This document shows, piece by piece, positions 54,322 through 63,720 of a stretch of 64,000 nt of DNA. The notes under the pieces are model-generated. The model was not told where the DNA came from, did no database searches, and saw only the letters and a program-made list of their open reading frames with translations. Within the stretch, counting starts at the first letter, position 1; every line of letters begins with the position of its first letter. Both the position numbers and the translations under genes were made by a program. This DNA is from an uncultured Litoreibacter sp. (GTDB taxonomy: Bacteria > Pseudomonadota > Alphaproteobacteria > Rhodobacterales > Rhodobacteraceae), in the NCBI GenBank assembly GCA_947494435.1, contig CANLUY010000001.1, forward strand, positions 1,044,001-1,108,000, read 5' to 3'.

Positions 54322-55331
54322 TCTGGCTGGTCGCGTCATTTGGTGCGATTGCCGATACTTACCGGATGATGACCTACAATGCTGACCTGTCCCGCAAGGG
54401 ACCGGGTCTTCTTGTGCGTGATCTTGAGCGGTTTGATGATAATGTTTTGCGCGCGACATTGCAGAAGATTTCGGATCTGAGGCCGGATGTTCTTGCCCTG
54501 CAAAATGTTGACTATGACCACAACCACGTGGCTTTGCGCCTTATTCAGGAGAGGCTGGAAGAGTTTGGGCATAATATGCCCTATCGGTTCGCGCTCGCTC
54601 CGAACTCAGGTGTGGATACGGGATTTGATGTTGACCGCGATGGCAAGATTGATACGGCACGCGACCGTCAAGGATATGGCTTGTTTGCCGGGCAAGGCGG
54701 GATCGCTTTGTTGTCGGCTCATCCGATCCTCAGCGAAGACGCGGTCAACTATTCCGATCTTTTATGGCGTGACTTACCGGACGCCGCTTTACCGAGCGGC
54801 TATTTTTCTGAAGCAGAGCTTTCCGTTTTTTGGCTTCACAGCGTTGCGGCGTGGCGGGTTCCGATCAAAACCCCGGACGGTGTTTTGCAGGTCCTGACGA
54901 CGCAAACTGCGCCGCCAGTTTTTGATGGTCCAGAAAACAGGAATGGCCTGCGGAACGCAGATCAGATCAAGTTTTTACGTAGTCAGCTGCCGGATGCAGG
55001 GGCCTTCGTCGTGATTGGCGGACTTAACAATGATCCATACGATGGTGAGGGGCTGAAATCCGAACTACACCTTTTGCTAGCTGATCCGCGGTTGCAGGAC
55101 CCAAAACCAAAGGCGGCCTCTCATTTCGTTAATGATCCAACACACCGTGGCCCACCTGAACAAGACACGGTCGATTGGGCGCGGAACATCGGCAGCCTTC
55201 GGGTCGATTATGTTCTGCCGTCATCCAGCTTGGGCGTTGCCGCAGCTGCAGTTGAACGGCAGCAACCGACGGGAGAGGTCGCCGACCTTCCTGCGCACAA
55301 ACCCGTTTGGGTTGATATCTTCTGGAAGTGA
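54198..55331 (+). CDS. Endonuclease/exonuclease/phosphatase family protein, start uncertain
   Basis: The EEP fold is visible from MMTYNADLSRKGPG (first strand), through LRPDVLALQNVDYD and GQGGIALLSAHPI, to VVIGGLNNDPYDG and VDYVLPSSSLG. The segment LGGLIWLVASFGAIA before it looks like a signal peptide core. No ATG, GTG or TTG lies just upstream of that core; the nearest in-frame start is the ATG at 54198, 124 bases inside the preceding membrane protein gene, giving 377 residues. A downstream start at 54366 would lose the signal. Secreted members of this family act on nucleic acids or phosphoesters. The 3' end overlaps the convergent epimerase gene by 111 bases. Confidence 0.78.
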   Translation: MDLPSCKPLYARYRDEPDCRHDRRQTPTRRTRYSSGALGGLIWLVASFGAIADTYRMMTYNADLSRKGPGLLVRDLERFDDNVLRATLQKISDLRPDVLALQNVDYDHNHVALRLIQERLEEFGHNMPYRFALAPNSGVDTGFDVDRDGKIDTARDRQGYGLFAGQGGIALLSAHPILSEDAVNYSDLLWRDLPDAALPSGYFSEAELSVFWLHSVAAWRVPIKTPDGVLQVLTTQTAPPVFDGPENRNGLRNADQIKFLRSQLPDAGAFVVIGGLNNDPYDGEGLKSELHLLLADPRLQDPKPKAASHFVNDPTHRGPPEQDTVDWARNIGSLRVDYVLPSSSLGVAAAAVERQQPTGEVADLPAHKPVWVDIFWK

Positions 55332-56174
55332 GGCTTCTAGCGCCTCGTCTAGCGAGGTCGGTAGGAAGTCTGGTAAAAAGTCCTGCAAGACATGGGAGCG
55401 GATCTGATGCGGTGTGTTCCACAAATAGCGCATCTCTAGGAGAGGTGCTGCCATTGACCAGAATGGCCGCGCCACTTGGATTGGCAACCAAGACATCTTT
55501 TTGAGTTTCTGTGGTCTGCCAGAGACGCGGGCAATCGCATCTGTCAATTGATGACCTGTCAGTGTCAGCCCGGGCACTGAAATATCGGCGAAGCGGGGGA
55601 GTGCGTCCAAGTTTCCTGCCAATGAGGCTGCGATATCCGTCACATCGGGCAGGAAGGCCCATGCATGAGGAATATCAGGATTTCCAGGATAGACGATTTT
55701 TCCTACACCTGCTTTCGGCGTGATGATCCTGTCGAACCAATTGCCGCTTGGTTGTGTGTCGATAAAGTCGCCAGCACGTAAAATAAGAGTGCGGACGCCA
55801 GCGTCACGATAGGCCTGCTCCATCTCAATTCTGATGCGCCCCAATGGATTGAGCGCCCGATGCGGGGTGTGTTCTGAGATTACTTCGGGCATGTCAGGGC
55901 CGTAATTGTAGACATTACCGGGGATCAACACGGTTGCGCCGGTGTCTTTGGCGGTTGCGATGACTTTCGCCGTAAGCTTCGGAATGTCGCGTGCCCAGTC
56001 AGTGTATTGCGGGTTCCACGCGTTGATGATCAGATCAGCACCCCAAGCTGCATCCGGCAATGTGTCTGATGTGCGATTGAATGTCCGCACATCCCAACCC
56101 GCCCAAGAGAACGAACATTTTGCGCTTTGACCAAACCGACCACTGGAGCCAAGAATGAGAACTGTTTTCTGCAT
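55221..56174 (-). CDS. NAD-dependent epimerase/dehydratase family protein
   Basis: This is a Rossmann-fold SDR with GSSGRFG at 9-15 and an NmrA/epimerase-like course (INAWNPQYTDWARDIPKLT; VLIPGNVYNYGPDM; LILRAGDFIDTQPSGNWF). Length is 317 from the ATG at 56174, which has GGAAGGACAG upstream. Substrate unknown. It is divergent from the LysR gene with a 93-bp spacer, so LysR probably controls it. Confidence 0.83.
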   Translation of the reverse strand: MQKTVLILGSSGRFGQSAKCSFSWAGWDVRTFNRTSDTLPDAAWGADLIINAWNPQYTDWARDIPKLTAKVIATAKDTGATVLIPGNVYNYGPDMPEVISEHTPHRALNPLGRIRIEMEQAYRDAGVRTLILRAGDFIDTQPSGNWFDRIITPKAGVGKIVYPGNPDIPHAWAFLPDVTDIAASLAGNLDALPRFADISVPGLTLTGHQLTDAIARVSGRPQKLKKMSWLPIQVARPFWSMAAPLLEMRYLWNTPHQIRSHVLQDFLPDFLPTSLDEALEASLPEDINPNGFVRRKVGDLSRRLLPFNCSCGNAQAG

Positions 56175-56267
56175 CGTCTGTCCTTCCGAATGACACTTTA
56201 CGTAAGGTGACCTATTCATTGACGTCATGGAATTGCCAAAAATTGCAGATCTGATATTCAATATTGA

Positions 56268-57203
56268 ATGCTAAATGGATTGCACGCTCTTGACTGGTCG
56301 TTGGTTCAAGCCTTTTTGGCTGTGGCGAAGCATGGCTCTTTGTCGGCAGCTGCCCGCGCTTCGGGTGCAAGCCAGCCAACGCTTGGCCGGCAAATCAAAG
56401 CAATCGAAACCCGGCTCGGCGTGTCTTTGTTTACTCGGCAAGCCAAAGGGTTTGTTCTAACCGAAGCTGGGCAAGCGATCTTACCGGCCGCGACCGCTAT
56501 GGCTGACGCCGCGACCAAGTTTGCCACCGCTGCGGCGGGTCGCGATATGTCCATTTCGGGCACTGTTCGGCTGACGGCGAGCGTGTTTGTGTCGCAATAT
56601 ATCCTGCCGCGTATCATCTCGAACATTCGCAAATGCCACCCCGATATCCAGATTGAGCTGAATGCGACGGACGAGGCCGATAATCTGTTGTTCCGAGAAG
56701 CAGACATCGCGCTGCGCATGTTTCAGCCCACCCAGCTTGAAGTGATTACTCGCAAACTTGGCGTGCTTGAGCTCGGGTTTTTCGCCTCGCGAGATTATGT
56801 TGAGCGGCGAGGTGCCCCGACCAACATCAATGAGCTTATGCAACATGACCTTTTAGGATATGACAGGTCGGAGCGGTTCATTCGCGGTGCGGCGGAGTTT
56901 GGTTGGAAGTTAACGCGCGAGGATTTTGTCTTTCGTTGTGATCAACAGACGATCCACAGCGAGATGATCCGCACGGGATGTGGCATTGGGATTCTTCAAA
57001 AGGGTATTGCTGATGAGATGCGGCTTGTTCCGATCTTACCAGTCTTTCCCATGCCTGGACTTGAGGTCTGGCTGACCACACATGAAGCCTTGAGGCACAC
57101 CCCACGCGTCAGTGCTGTCTGGAAACTTCTCGACGAGGGCTTGGCCCCGTGGCTCAGCCAAGATGACGGGATTCCCATAATGAACAAACCTACGCCGACT
57201 TGA
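56268..57203 (+). CDS. LysR family transcriptional regulator
   Basis: The N-terminal winged helix (about 8-68) reads LVQAFLAVAKHGSLSAAARASGASQPTLGRQIKAIE. The effector domain follows from about 95 (VRLTASVFVSQYILPRII). Length 311. It is divergently oriented to the epimerase gene, the classic arrangement for LysR targets. leuB follows 60 bases after its stop on the same strand, but with its own leader. Confidence 0.9.
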   Translation: MLNGLHALDWSLVQAFLAVAKHGSLSAAARASGASQPTLGRQIKAIETRLGVSLFTRQAKGFVLTEAGQAILPAATAMADAATKFATAAAGRDMSISGTVRLTASVFVSQYILPRIISNIRKCHPDIQIELNATDEADNLLFREADIALRMFQPTQLEVITRKLGVLELGFFASRDYVERRGAPTNINELMQHDLLGYDRSERFIRGAAEFGWKLTREDFVFRCDQQTIHSEMIRTGCGIGILQKGIADEMRLVPILPVFPMPGLEVWLTTHEALRHTPRVSAVWKLLDEGLAPWLSQDDGIPIMNKPTPT

Positions 57204-57263
57204 CCCTCTTCACGCCTCACGCTACCCCGCTGGCAACAGCGAAAAGCATAGCGGAGCGTCCAG

Positions 57264-58370
57264 ATGTCTAACCCTTCCCTTCTCATTCTGCCCGGTGATG
57301 GCATTGGCCCTGAAGTCATGGATCAGGTTCTGCGGATCATTGAGTGGTTCGGTGAAAAGCGCGACCTGAAATTCGACGTCGAAACCGATCTGGTGGGCGG
57401 CGCGGCCTATGATAAGCATGGTGTGCCGTTGGCCGATGAGACGATGGCAAAGGCGTTGGAAGTTGACGCGGTTCTTCTTGGCGCTGTCGGTGGCCCTGCG
57501 TATGACAACCTTGATTTCAGTGTGAAGCCTGAACGTGGTCTATTGCGCCTGCGCAAGGAAATGGACCTGTTCTCTAATTTGCGCCCTGCGCAGTGCTTTG
57601 ATGCCTTGGCCGATTTCTCCTCTCTGAAAAAGGATATTGTTGCAGGCCTCGATATCATGATCGTGCGCGAATTGACCTCCGGCGTCTACTTCGGTGAGCC
57701 GCGCGGTATCCACAAAGAAGGCAACGAGCGCGTTGGCGTGAACACGCAGCGCTATACGGAGTCGGAGATAGCGCGTGTAGCCCGCTCTGCATTTGAGCTG
57801 GCAAAGCGTCGCAACAACAAAGTCTGCTCCATGGAGAAAGCCAATGTGATGGAATCCGGCATCCTGTGGCGCGATGTCGTTCAGGAAATCCATGACGCTG
57901 AATATCCAGAAGTCGAGCTGAGCCACATGTATGCCGATAACGGCGCCATGCAGCTGGTGCGGGCGCCTAAGCAGTTCGATGTGATTGTAACCGACAACCT
58001 GTTCGGTGACGTTCTGTCTGATTGTGCAGCGATGTTGACCGGATCGCTGGGCATGTTGCCCTCCGCCTCTCTCGGCGCGCCTGCCGCCAATGGCCGCCCG
58101 AAGGCGATGTATGAGCCGGTCCACGGGTCTGCGCCTGATATCACTGGGCAGGGCAAGGCGAACCCAAGCGCTTGTATCCTCAGCTTCGCAATGGCGCTGC
58201 GTTATTCTTTTGATAAGGGGGATGAGGCTACACGGCTTGAAAAAGCGGTTGAGTCTGTTCTGGCCAGCGGTGTTCGTACCGCAGATCTGATGCAAGCAGG
58301 CGATACCAACCCCGTTTCGACCACTGAAATGGGCGATGCTGTTCTGGCCGCGTTGGACGCCAGTTTGTAA
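57264..58370 (+). CDS. leuB: 3-isopropylmalate dehydrogenase
   Basis: It oxidatively decarboxylates 3-isopropylmalate in leucine synthesis. Signatures are [13 protein letters not shown] at 9-21, [15 protein letters not shown] near 98-112, and [19 protein letters not shown] near 276-294. Length 368. It is separated from leuCD by 6.3 kb of unrelated genes. Confidence 0.97.
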   Translation: MSNPSLLILPGDGIGPEVMDQVLRIIEWFGEKRDLKFDVETDLVGGAAYDKHGVPLADETMAKALEVDAVLLGAVGGPAYDNLDFSVKPERGLLRLRKEMDLFSNLRPAQCFDALADFSSLKKDIVAGLDIMIVRELTSGVYFGEPRGIHKEGNERVGVNTQRYTESEIARVARSAFELAKRRNNKVCSMEKANVMESGILWRDVVQEIHDAEYPEVELSHMYADNGAMQLVRAPKQFDVIVTDNLFGDVLSDCAAMLTGSLGMLPSASLGAPAANGRPKAMYEPVHGSAPDITGQGKANPSACILSFAMALRYSFDKGDEATRLEKAVESVLASGVRTADLMQAGDTNPVSTTEMGDAVLAALDASL

Positions 58371-58391
58371 AACTTAAAAAGGATAGCCGCG

Positions 58392-59381
58392 GTGAGTGAC
58401 GCTCCAAAATCCAATACCCGCGGCGCCCTTTATGCGCTGGTCGCGTTCGGGATCTTTTCTACCCATGATGTGATTATCAAAATTCTGGGTGGTGGAGGGT
58501 ATTCCCCCGTTCAGATCGTTTTCTTCAGCGTCATGTTTAGCTTTCCACTCGCGACGCTTTATTTGATGCGGGACCAAACCAGCGGCACGTTGATACCCAA
58601 GCACCCGTATTGGATGGCTGCACGCACGATTGCTGCGGTAATCACGGGTTTTTCGGCTTTCTACGCATTCTCTGTTCTCCCTTTGGCTCAGGTATACGCG
58701 ATCATCTTCGCGTCCCCTTTGCTCATTACCGTTCTTGCGATTCCGATTCTGGGCGAAGTGGTACGAATTCGTCGCTGGATCGCCGTGTTTGTAGGGCTCG
58801 CAGGGGTTATGATCGTTCTGCGCCCAGGGCAGACACAACTTGAACTTGGCCATATTGCTGCTTTGACCGCAGCAGTTTGCGGTGCATTCTCTTCTATTGT
58901 TGTTCGCAAGATTGGCCGCGAGGAACGCACTGTTGTCATCATGCTCTATCCGATGATGGCGAACTTCATTGTCATGGCTGCAATGCTGCCATTGGTTTAT
59001 GAACCGCTTCCGCTGGAGGATTTGGGCCGTTTGGCGGTCATCGCCCTATTTGCATGGGTTGCAGGGCGGTTCCTGATCGCAGCTTACAATGCAGGTGAAG
59101 CCGTGATCGTCGCGCCAATGCAGTATTCGCAGATCATCTGGGCAACCGCTTACGGTTTTTTGTTCTTCGAAGAGACCCCGGATCTGGCGACCATACTTGG
59201 ATCGTCGGTCATCATTGCCAGCGGGCTTTACATCGTTCTTCGGGAAAGCCGATCCACGGAGACGGAAGCCCCTGTGTTGCGCACACGCAGTCGGCCAGAA
59301 ACAGGTACGACGCCCCGGATCAGTCCGATGCTCCCTGGCCGTTTGAGATGGAAACGCAAGGATGACCCGGCTGAGTCGTAA
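58392..59381 (+). CDS. DMT-family (EamA) transporter
   Basis: This is a polytopic inner-membrane protein with ten helices in two EamA repeats (LYALVAFGIFSTHDVIIKIL at the N-terminus; second repeat from about 150). Length 329, with an Arg-rich cytosolic C-terminal tail. The start is GTG with AAGGATAG upstream, 21 bases after leuB, so it may be read through from leuB. Substrate unknown, possibly an amino acid or metabolite exporter. Confidence 0.88.
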   Translation: MSDAPKSNTRGALYALVAFGIFSTHDVIIKILGGGGYSPVQIVFFSVMFSFPLATLYLMRDQTSGTLIPKHPYWMAARTIAAVITGFSAFYAFSVLPLAQVYAIIFASPLLITVLAIPILGEVVRIRRWIAVFVGLAGVMIVLRPGQTQLELGHIAALTAAVCGAFSSIVVRKIGREERTVVIMLYPMMANFIVMAAMLPLVYEPLPLEDLGRLAVIALFAWVAGRFLIAAYNAGEAVIVAPMQYSQIIWATAYGFLFFEETPDLATILGSSVIIASGLYIVLRESRSTETEAPVLRTRSRPETGTTPRISPMLPGRLRWKRKDDPAES

Positions 59382-59442
59382 ATGGGATTCGGCGGTGGTT
59401 GTGATGGGTGCGTTTTCGGAGAAGCTTGATCTTCCGCAGAAA

Positions 59443-59473
59443 TGTGTCATTCATGATATCCACTAATGACACA
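59443..59473. promoter_or_regulatory. Inverted repeat upstream of the lacI-type gene, candidate operator
   Basis: TGTGTCATT (59443-59451) and AATGACACA (59465-59473) are perfect nine-base inverted arms with a 13-base spacer, ending 23 bases before the regulator start. No T-run follows, so a terminator for the upstream transporter is less likely than a regulatory site. Confidence 0.5.
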
Positions 59474-59496
59474 ATAATCTTAATTTAGGACATGCT

Positions 59497-60528
59497 GTGG
59501 CGCGACGCCCGACGATCAAAGACATTGCGCAGGAAGCCGGCGTAAGTGTTGCGACGGTCAACCGTGTTCTTGCAGGAAATGTAGTCGTTCGGGAAGAGAC
59601 AGGAAGAAAAGTATCGCAGGCCGCCCATCGGATTGGATACCACGGGACAAACCTGATCGCACAACGGCTACAGCCCGATCTGCCACGCATTCGATTTGGC
59701 TTCATGCTTCAAAAGGAAACTCAGGCGCTTAACCGCCATTTGGCAGATCAACTTGAGCGCGCGGTCGATGGCCTTGAAGAGATTAGAGGTGAAGCTGTTG
59801 TCACATTTGCACCGTCTCTTTCCCCATCCGATATGTCGGATGTTTTGAATGATCTGTCAGAACGGGTCGATGTAGTCGCGGCGACAGCTGTTAATCATCA
59901 CCAAGTGAACGATGCAGTGAGAGGCCTCATTGAAAAAGGTGTCCCGACCTTCTCACTCATGTCCGATTTCGCGCAAGGTGAACGGATAAGTTATATAGGT
60001 CTCAATAACTTAAAGGTCGGTCGCGGAGCAGCATGGTTGTTGTCTTCAACAACGCAAAAGCCCGGAAAGCTTGCGATTTTCGTGGGCGGGCATCGGTGGC
60101 ACGGTCACGATTTGCGCGAAGCGGGCTTTCGCAGTTTCTTCAGGGAACACCTGCCACGGTTTGAGGTGCTGGATACTTTGGTCAACCTTGAGACAACGCA
60201 ACTGACACATGAAGCTACATTGGACTTGCTGTCTCGTCATCCGGACATCGTCGGGATCTATGTTGCAGGTGGCGGGATGGAAGGTGCAATCACAGCCTTG
60301 CGCGAAGAACGAAAACCGCGAGAGGTTGCTTTGATCGTGAACGAGCTCACCCATGAATCGCGTGCGGGATTGGCCGATGGATACGTCACAGCCGCTATCG
60401 GAACACCGTTGGATCAGCTCTGCCGCGAGTTGGTAAGTTTGATGTCATCTGCTGTTCAAACCAGTGATTTTGGTGTCGCGGGACAACGGTTTTTGGAGCC
60501 GGTGATCCACCTGCCAGAATTCACCTGA
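59497..60528 (+). CDS. LacI family transcriptional regulator
   Basis: The N-terminal headpiece is textbook (ARRPTIKDIAQEAGVSVATVNRVL, about 2-25, with hinge helix to about 60). A periplasmic-binding-protein-like sensor domain follows. Length 343 with a GTG start. It lies upstream of the sugar isomerase and ABC transporter genes on the same strand and probably controls them in response to the transported sugar. Confidence 0.93.
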   Translation: MARRPTIKDIAQEAGVSVATVNRVLAGNVVVREETGRKVSQAAHRIGYHGTNLIAQRLQPDLPRIRFGFMLQKETQALNRHLADQLERAVDGLEEIRGEAVVTFAPSLSPSDMSDVLNDLSERVDVVAATAVNHHQVNDAVRGLIEKGVPTFSLMSDFAQGERISYIGLNNLKVGRGAAWLLSSTTQKPGKLAIFVGGHRWHGHDLREAGFRSFFREHLPRFEVLDTLVNLETTQLTHEATLDLLSRHPDIVGIYVAGGGMEGAITALREERKPREVALIVNELTHESRAGLADGYVTAAIGTPLDQLCRELVSLMSSAVQTSDFGVAGQRFLEPVIHLPEFT

Positions 60529-60538
60529 AGAAACAATC

Positions 60539-60576
60539 GTATCATTTGAAACAGTGAATTATATCATTTTTGATAC
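60539..60576. promoter_or_regulatory. TATCA motifs upstream of the sugar operon, candidate LacI-type operator
   Basis: TATCA-TTTT-TGATA (60562-60575) is an inverted repeat, and GTATCATTTGAAAC (60539-60552) repeats one half. They lie in the 156-bp region between the regulator and the isomerase gene. Binding by the LacI-type protein is an inference from position. Confidence 0.4.
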
Positions 60577-60684
60577 CGAATAAATCAGGTGGTTGACCAG
60601 ACATCCTTCCTTCGGTCAGTATTTTTGCAACCGCTTGCAAAATGGTGGCTCGCCCGAAACGGGTACTTGGGAGGACTGGTGGCA

Positions 60685-61503
60685 ATGCTGCCTATCGCGT
60701 TAAATCATATGACCGCGCCACATCTGCGGTACGAAGAACTACTGACCCTTGCCGGTGAATTGGGTTGTACCGGTGTCGAGTTTCGCACTGACCTTCCCTC
60801 AGGATTGTTTGATGGTGACACGCCAGCAAATGCGAAGGCGAAATCAACAGCCGCCGGTGTCTCTATCCTAACAATTGCTGAAATCAAATCGTTCAACGAC
60901 TGGTCGGACGCAAAGGCCACTGAAGCGGAAGCGCTGATGAAGGTCGGCCACGCGTGTGGTGCGATGGGCGTTAGTCTTATTCCAAGAAATGACGGGCTAG
61001 GTTTGGGCAATGGCGAGCGCCAAGCGAATCTACGAATTGCCCTGCGCGAGCTGAAACCAATGTTGGAGAGCTACGACCTGCTCGGCTTTGTCGAGCCACT
61101 GGGGTTCGAGCAATGCTCCATGCAATACAAATCCGAAGCGGTCGAGATTATTGAAGCCCTTCGAGCTGAGGACCGGATCAAGCTGGTCCACGACACATTT
61201 CATCATCATCTTGCAGGCGGCGGGCCGGTCTTTCCGGATCATACCGAGATGGTTCATGTTTCAGGTCTGATAGACCCTGATCTGTCTATCCGGGAGATGG
61301 GTGATGCGCATCGCGTTCTTGTGGATGGCCGCGACAGACTGGGCAACATTCAGCAGATCGAGCAATTGTTGGCGGGCGGTTATGCGGGTCCGATATCCAT
61401 CGAGGCTTTCTCGCCGGATGTTCATAAACTCACCGATCCGAAGTCAGAGATTTCGCGATCGTTCAACTTCATCGAAACAAGCCTTGGGGAGCAAGCTGCC
61501 TGA
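60685..61503 (+). CDS. Sugar phosphate isomerase/epimerase (xylose isomerase-like TIM barrel)
   Basis: The 272 residues start MLPIALNHMTAPHLRYEELL and continue ELGCTGVEFRTDLP, VSLIPRND and KLVHDTFHHHLAGG, as in Hyi/IolE-like TIM-barrel enzymes with a divalent metal. GGGAGG lies before the ATG at 60685; the frame is open to 60589. It probably acts on the sugar or cyclitol imported by the following ABC transporter. Confidence 0.85.
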   Translation: MLPIALNHMTAPHLRYEELLTLAGELGCTGVEFRTDLPSGLFDGDTPANAKAKSTAAGVSILTIAEIKSFNDWSDAKATEAEALMKVGHACGAMGVSLIPRNDGLGLGNGERQANLRIALRELKPMLESYDLLGFVEPLGFEQCSMQYKSEAVEIIEALRAEDRIKLVHDTFHHHLAGGGPVFPDHTEMVHVSGLIDPDLSIREMGDAHRVLVDGRDRLGNIQQIEQLLAGGYAGPISIEAFSPDVHKLTDPKSEISRSFNFIETSLGEQAA

Positions 61504-61591
61504 GTCTCAAATGCGATGAAATCCACGCCCATAAGCGGGCATCCGGTGAAATAGACTTGGTGTGCCGGACACCATCATTGGGAGGAAGACC

Positions 61592-62530
61592 ATGAAAAAA
61601 CTACTACTTACAGGTGCAATCACTGCGCTAATGACAACAGCCGCTTTGGCTCAAAACATCGGCGTTTCTGTCGCACGTTTTGACGATAACGGCCTGACAA
61701 TCATGCGTAATGGCATGACAGCGCATGCAGAAACCATCGACGGCCTCAACCTGCAAATGGAAGATGCGCAAGACGACGTGGCGCGCCAATTGGATCAGAT
61801 CAACAACTTTGTTGCATCAGGCGTTGATGCGATCATCGTGAATGCGGTCGATACAAACGCGACTGAAGCCATGAGCCAAGCTGCTGCATCTGCTGGTATC
61901 CCGCTGGTCTATGTGAACCGTCAGCCGATCAATATGGATACTTTGCCTGAAGGTCAGGCGTTCGTCGCATCGAACGAGATCGAATCTGGTACGTTGGCCG
62001 CATTCCGCATGTGCCAAGACCTGCGCGCAGCCGGCAAATCTGGCGGTGCAAAGGCGTATATGTTGATGGGTCAGCTGTCGAACCAAGCGGCTGTTCAGCG
62101 CTCCAAAGACTTCCATGACGTGATCGGCATGGACATGTGCAATTTCATCACGCTGATCGACGAGCAGACTGCGAACTGGTCACGTGATGAAGCGCAGAAC
62201 ATGATGACGAACTGGATCTCTTCGGGCGAAGAGTTTGACGCAGTCTTCGGCAACAATGACGAAATGGCAATCGGTGCAATCCAGGCGATGAAAGCCGCGG
62301 GTATCTCTATGGACGATGTTGTTGTTGGTGGTGTTGACGCTACGCCGGACGCATTGGTTGCAATGCAAGCTGGTGACATGGATGTCACGGTGTTCCAAGA
62401 CCTTGCCGGCCAAGGCGCAGGCTCCATTGATACAGCGATCAAACTTGCTGCTGGCGAAGATGTCGACAAAACAGTCTTCATCCCATTCAAGCTGGTAACG
62501 CCTGAGAATGTCGCTGACTTCTTGAACTAA
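61592..62530 (+). CDS. Sugar ABC transporter substrate-binding protein (CUT2 type)
   Basis: A signal peptide (about 1-20, MKKLLLTGAITALMTTAALA) precedes a periplasmic-binding protein type 1 fold of the ribose/inositol group: NIGVSVARFDDNGLTIMRNG, NFVASGVDAIIVNAVDT, VFGNNDEMAIGAIQA and VVVGGVDATPDAL. Length 312. GGGAGGAAG precedes the ATG. Likely ligands are myo-inositol or a pentose; sequence alone does not decide. Confidence 0.92.
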   Translation: MKKLLLTGAITALMTTAALAQNIGVSVARFDDNGLTIMRNGMTAHAETIDGLNLQMEDAQDDVARQLDQINNFVASGVDAIIVNAVDTNATEAMSQAAASAGIPLVYVNRQPINMDTLPEGQAFVASNEIESGTLAAFRMCQDLRAAGKSGGAKAYMLMGQLSNQAAVQRSKDFHDVIGMDMCNFITLIDEQTANWSRDEAQNMMTNWISSGEEFDAVFGNNDEMAIGAIQAMKAAGISMDDVVVGGVDATPDALVAMQAGDMDVTVFQDLAGQGAGSIDTAIKLAAGEDVDKTVFIPFKLVTPENVADFLN

Positions 62531-62626
62531 ACCCACCGGGTTTTGCATTACGAGGGGTGGCGCGGTTGCGCCGCCTCTTTCCAATCTCACCAAGGGGCAG
62601 GCCTGGACGGGCTTAAGGGGAAACAC

Positions 62627-63709
62627 ATGTCGGACACATCGCACGGCACTGGCGGGCTCAAGTTTGACGCGAAAAAGCGCACTTGGCCGAATGAAATCAA
62701 TATTTTCTTTGCGCTAATCATCATCATCTTGATCTTTGAGGCGCTCGGGCAGGCACTGCCTTACATGAACGGTCAAAGCTTCCTGTTCGACACGCGTGAC
62801 CGGTTCGATTCTATTTTCAACGAAGCGCGACTGCGTATCATTATCCTGCAAGTGTCTATCATTGGCATTATTGCTTTGGGTGTCACGCAAGTGATCATCT
62901 CGGGCGGTATTGATCTGTCATCAGGGCCACTTGTTGGCGCGACAGCGATGATCGTGATGTCCTTCGCACAGACGGAGTTGGTCAACGGCAATCCGAACCC
63001 AAAGGCGGTCTTCGGTGATTGGGCCTTTGATCTGCCCGTGATCTTACCGGTCATTGTGGGCTTGTGTTTTGGCGCATTTATCGGCGCCATCAACGGCTCG
63101 CTTATTGCCTACACCCGCATCCCGCCTTTCATTGCGACATTGGGGATGTTCTTGATCTGCCGCGGCATCGCGCAGGCTTGGACACGTGGCAAGCCGGTTT
63201 CTTTCCCAACTGAGGGTTACGCCGCTTTGGGCAAGGGAATGGCGCCTGTGTTCTGGTTCCTCGCGCTTGCTGTCTTGTTCCACATTGTCTTGAAATACAC
63301 CCTCTATGGCAAACACACCTATGCCATCGGTTCGAACGAAGACGCGGCCCGAATGTCGGGGATCAACGTCAAACGGCATAAGGTTAGGGTTTATATGATT
63401 GCCTCGATGCTGGCGGCGTTCGCGGCGATTATTCTCAGTTCAAAGAACCTGACTGCACAATCGGGCATGGGCATTTTCTATGAGCTTTACGCAATTGCGA
63501 TGGCGGTGATTGGTGGCGTTAGCCTGACTGGCGGCCGTGGCTCCATCGTCGGAACGGTCCTTGGCGCTATGGTGTTCGGTGTGATCCAATCAGGGTTCAC
63601 TTACATCAAGCTTGATGCGTTCTATCAATTGATGGCGATGGGCGCGATTATCATCTCCGCGGTCGTCTTGGACAAAATGCGCCAAGAACGCGCGGCAAGT
63701 AGAACGTGA
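62627..63709 (+). CDS. Sugar ABC transporter permease (CUT2 type)
   Basis: This is a 360-residue membrane protein with about nine or ten helices of the RbsC family: VTQVIISGGIDLSSGPLVG, RIPPFIATLGMFLICRGIA and YAIGSNEDAARMSGINVKRHK (the coupling loop). AAGGGGA precedes the ATG at 62627. It lies between the binding protein and the ATPase gene. Confidence 0.93.
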   Translation: MSDTSHGTGGLKFDAKKRTWPNEINIFFALIIIILIFEALGQALPYMNGQSFLFDTRDRFDSIFNEARLRIIILQVSIIGIIALGVTQVIISGGIDLSSGPLVGATAMIVMSFAQTELVNGNPNPKAVFGDWAFDLPVILPVIVGLCFGAFIGAINGSLIAYTRIPPFIATLGMFLICRGIAQAWTRGKPVSFPTEGYAALGKGMAPVFWFLALAVLFHIVLKYTLYGKHTYAIGSNEDAARMSGINVKRHKVRVYMIASMLAAFAAIILSSKNLTAQSGMGIFYELYAIAMAVIGGVSLTGGRGSIVGTVLGAMVFGVIQSGFTYIKLDAFYQLMAMGAIIISAVVLDKMRQERAASRT

Positions 63710-63720
63710 GCGAGGCAGTC

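Noticed and set aside
57540-58295. 251-codon minus-strand open frame inside leuB
   Set aside because: leuB is continuous and full length; the reverse frame shows no motif.
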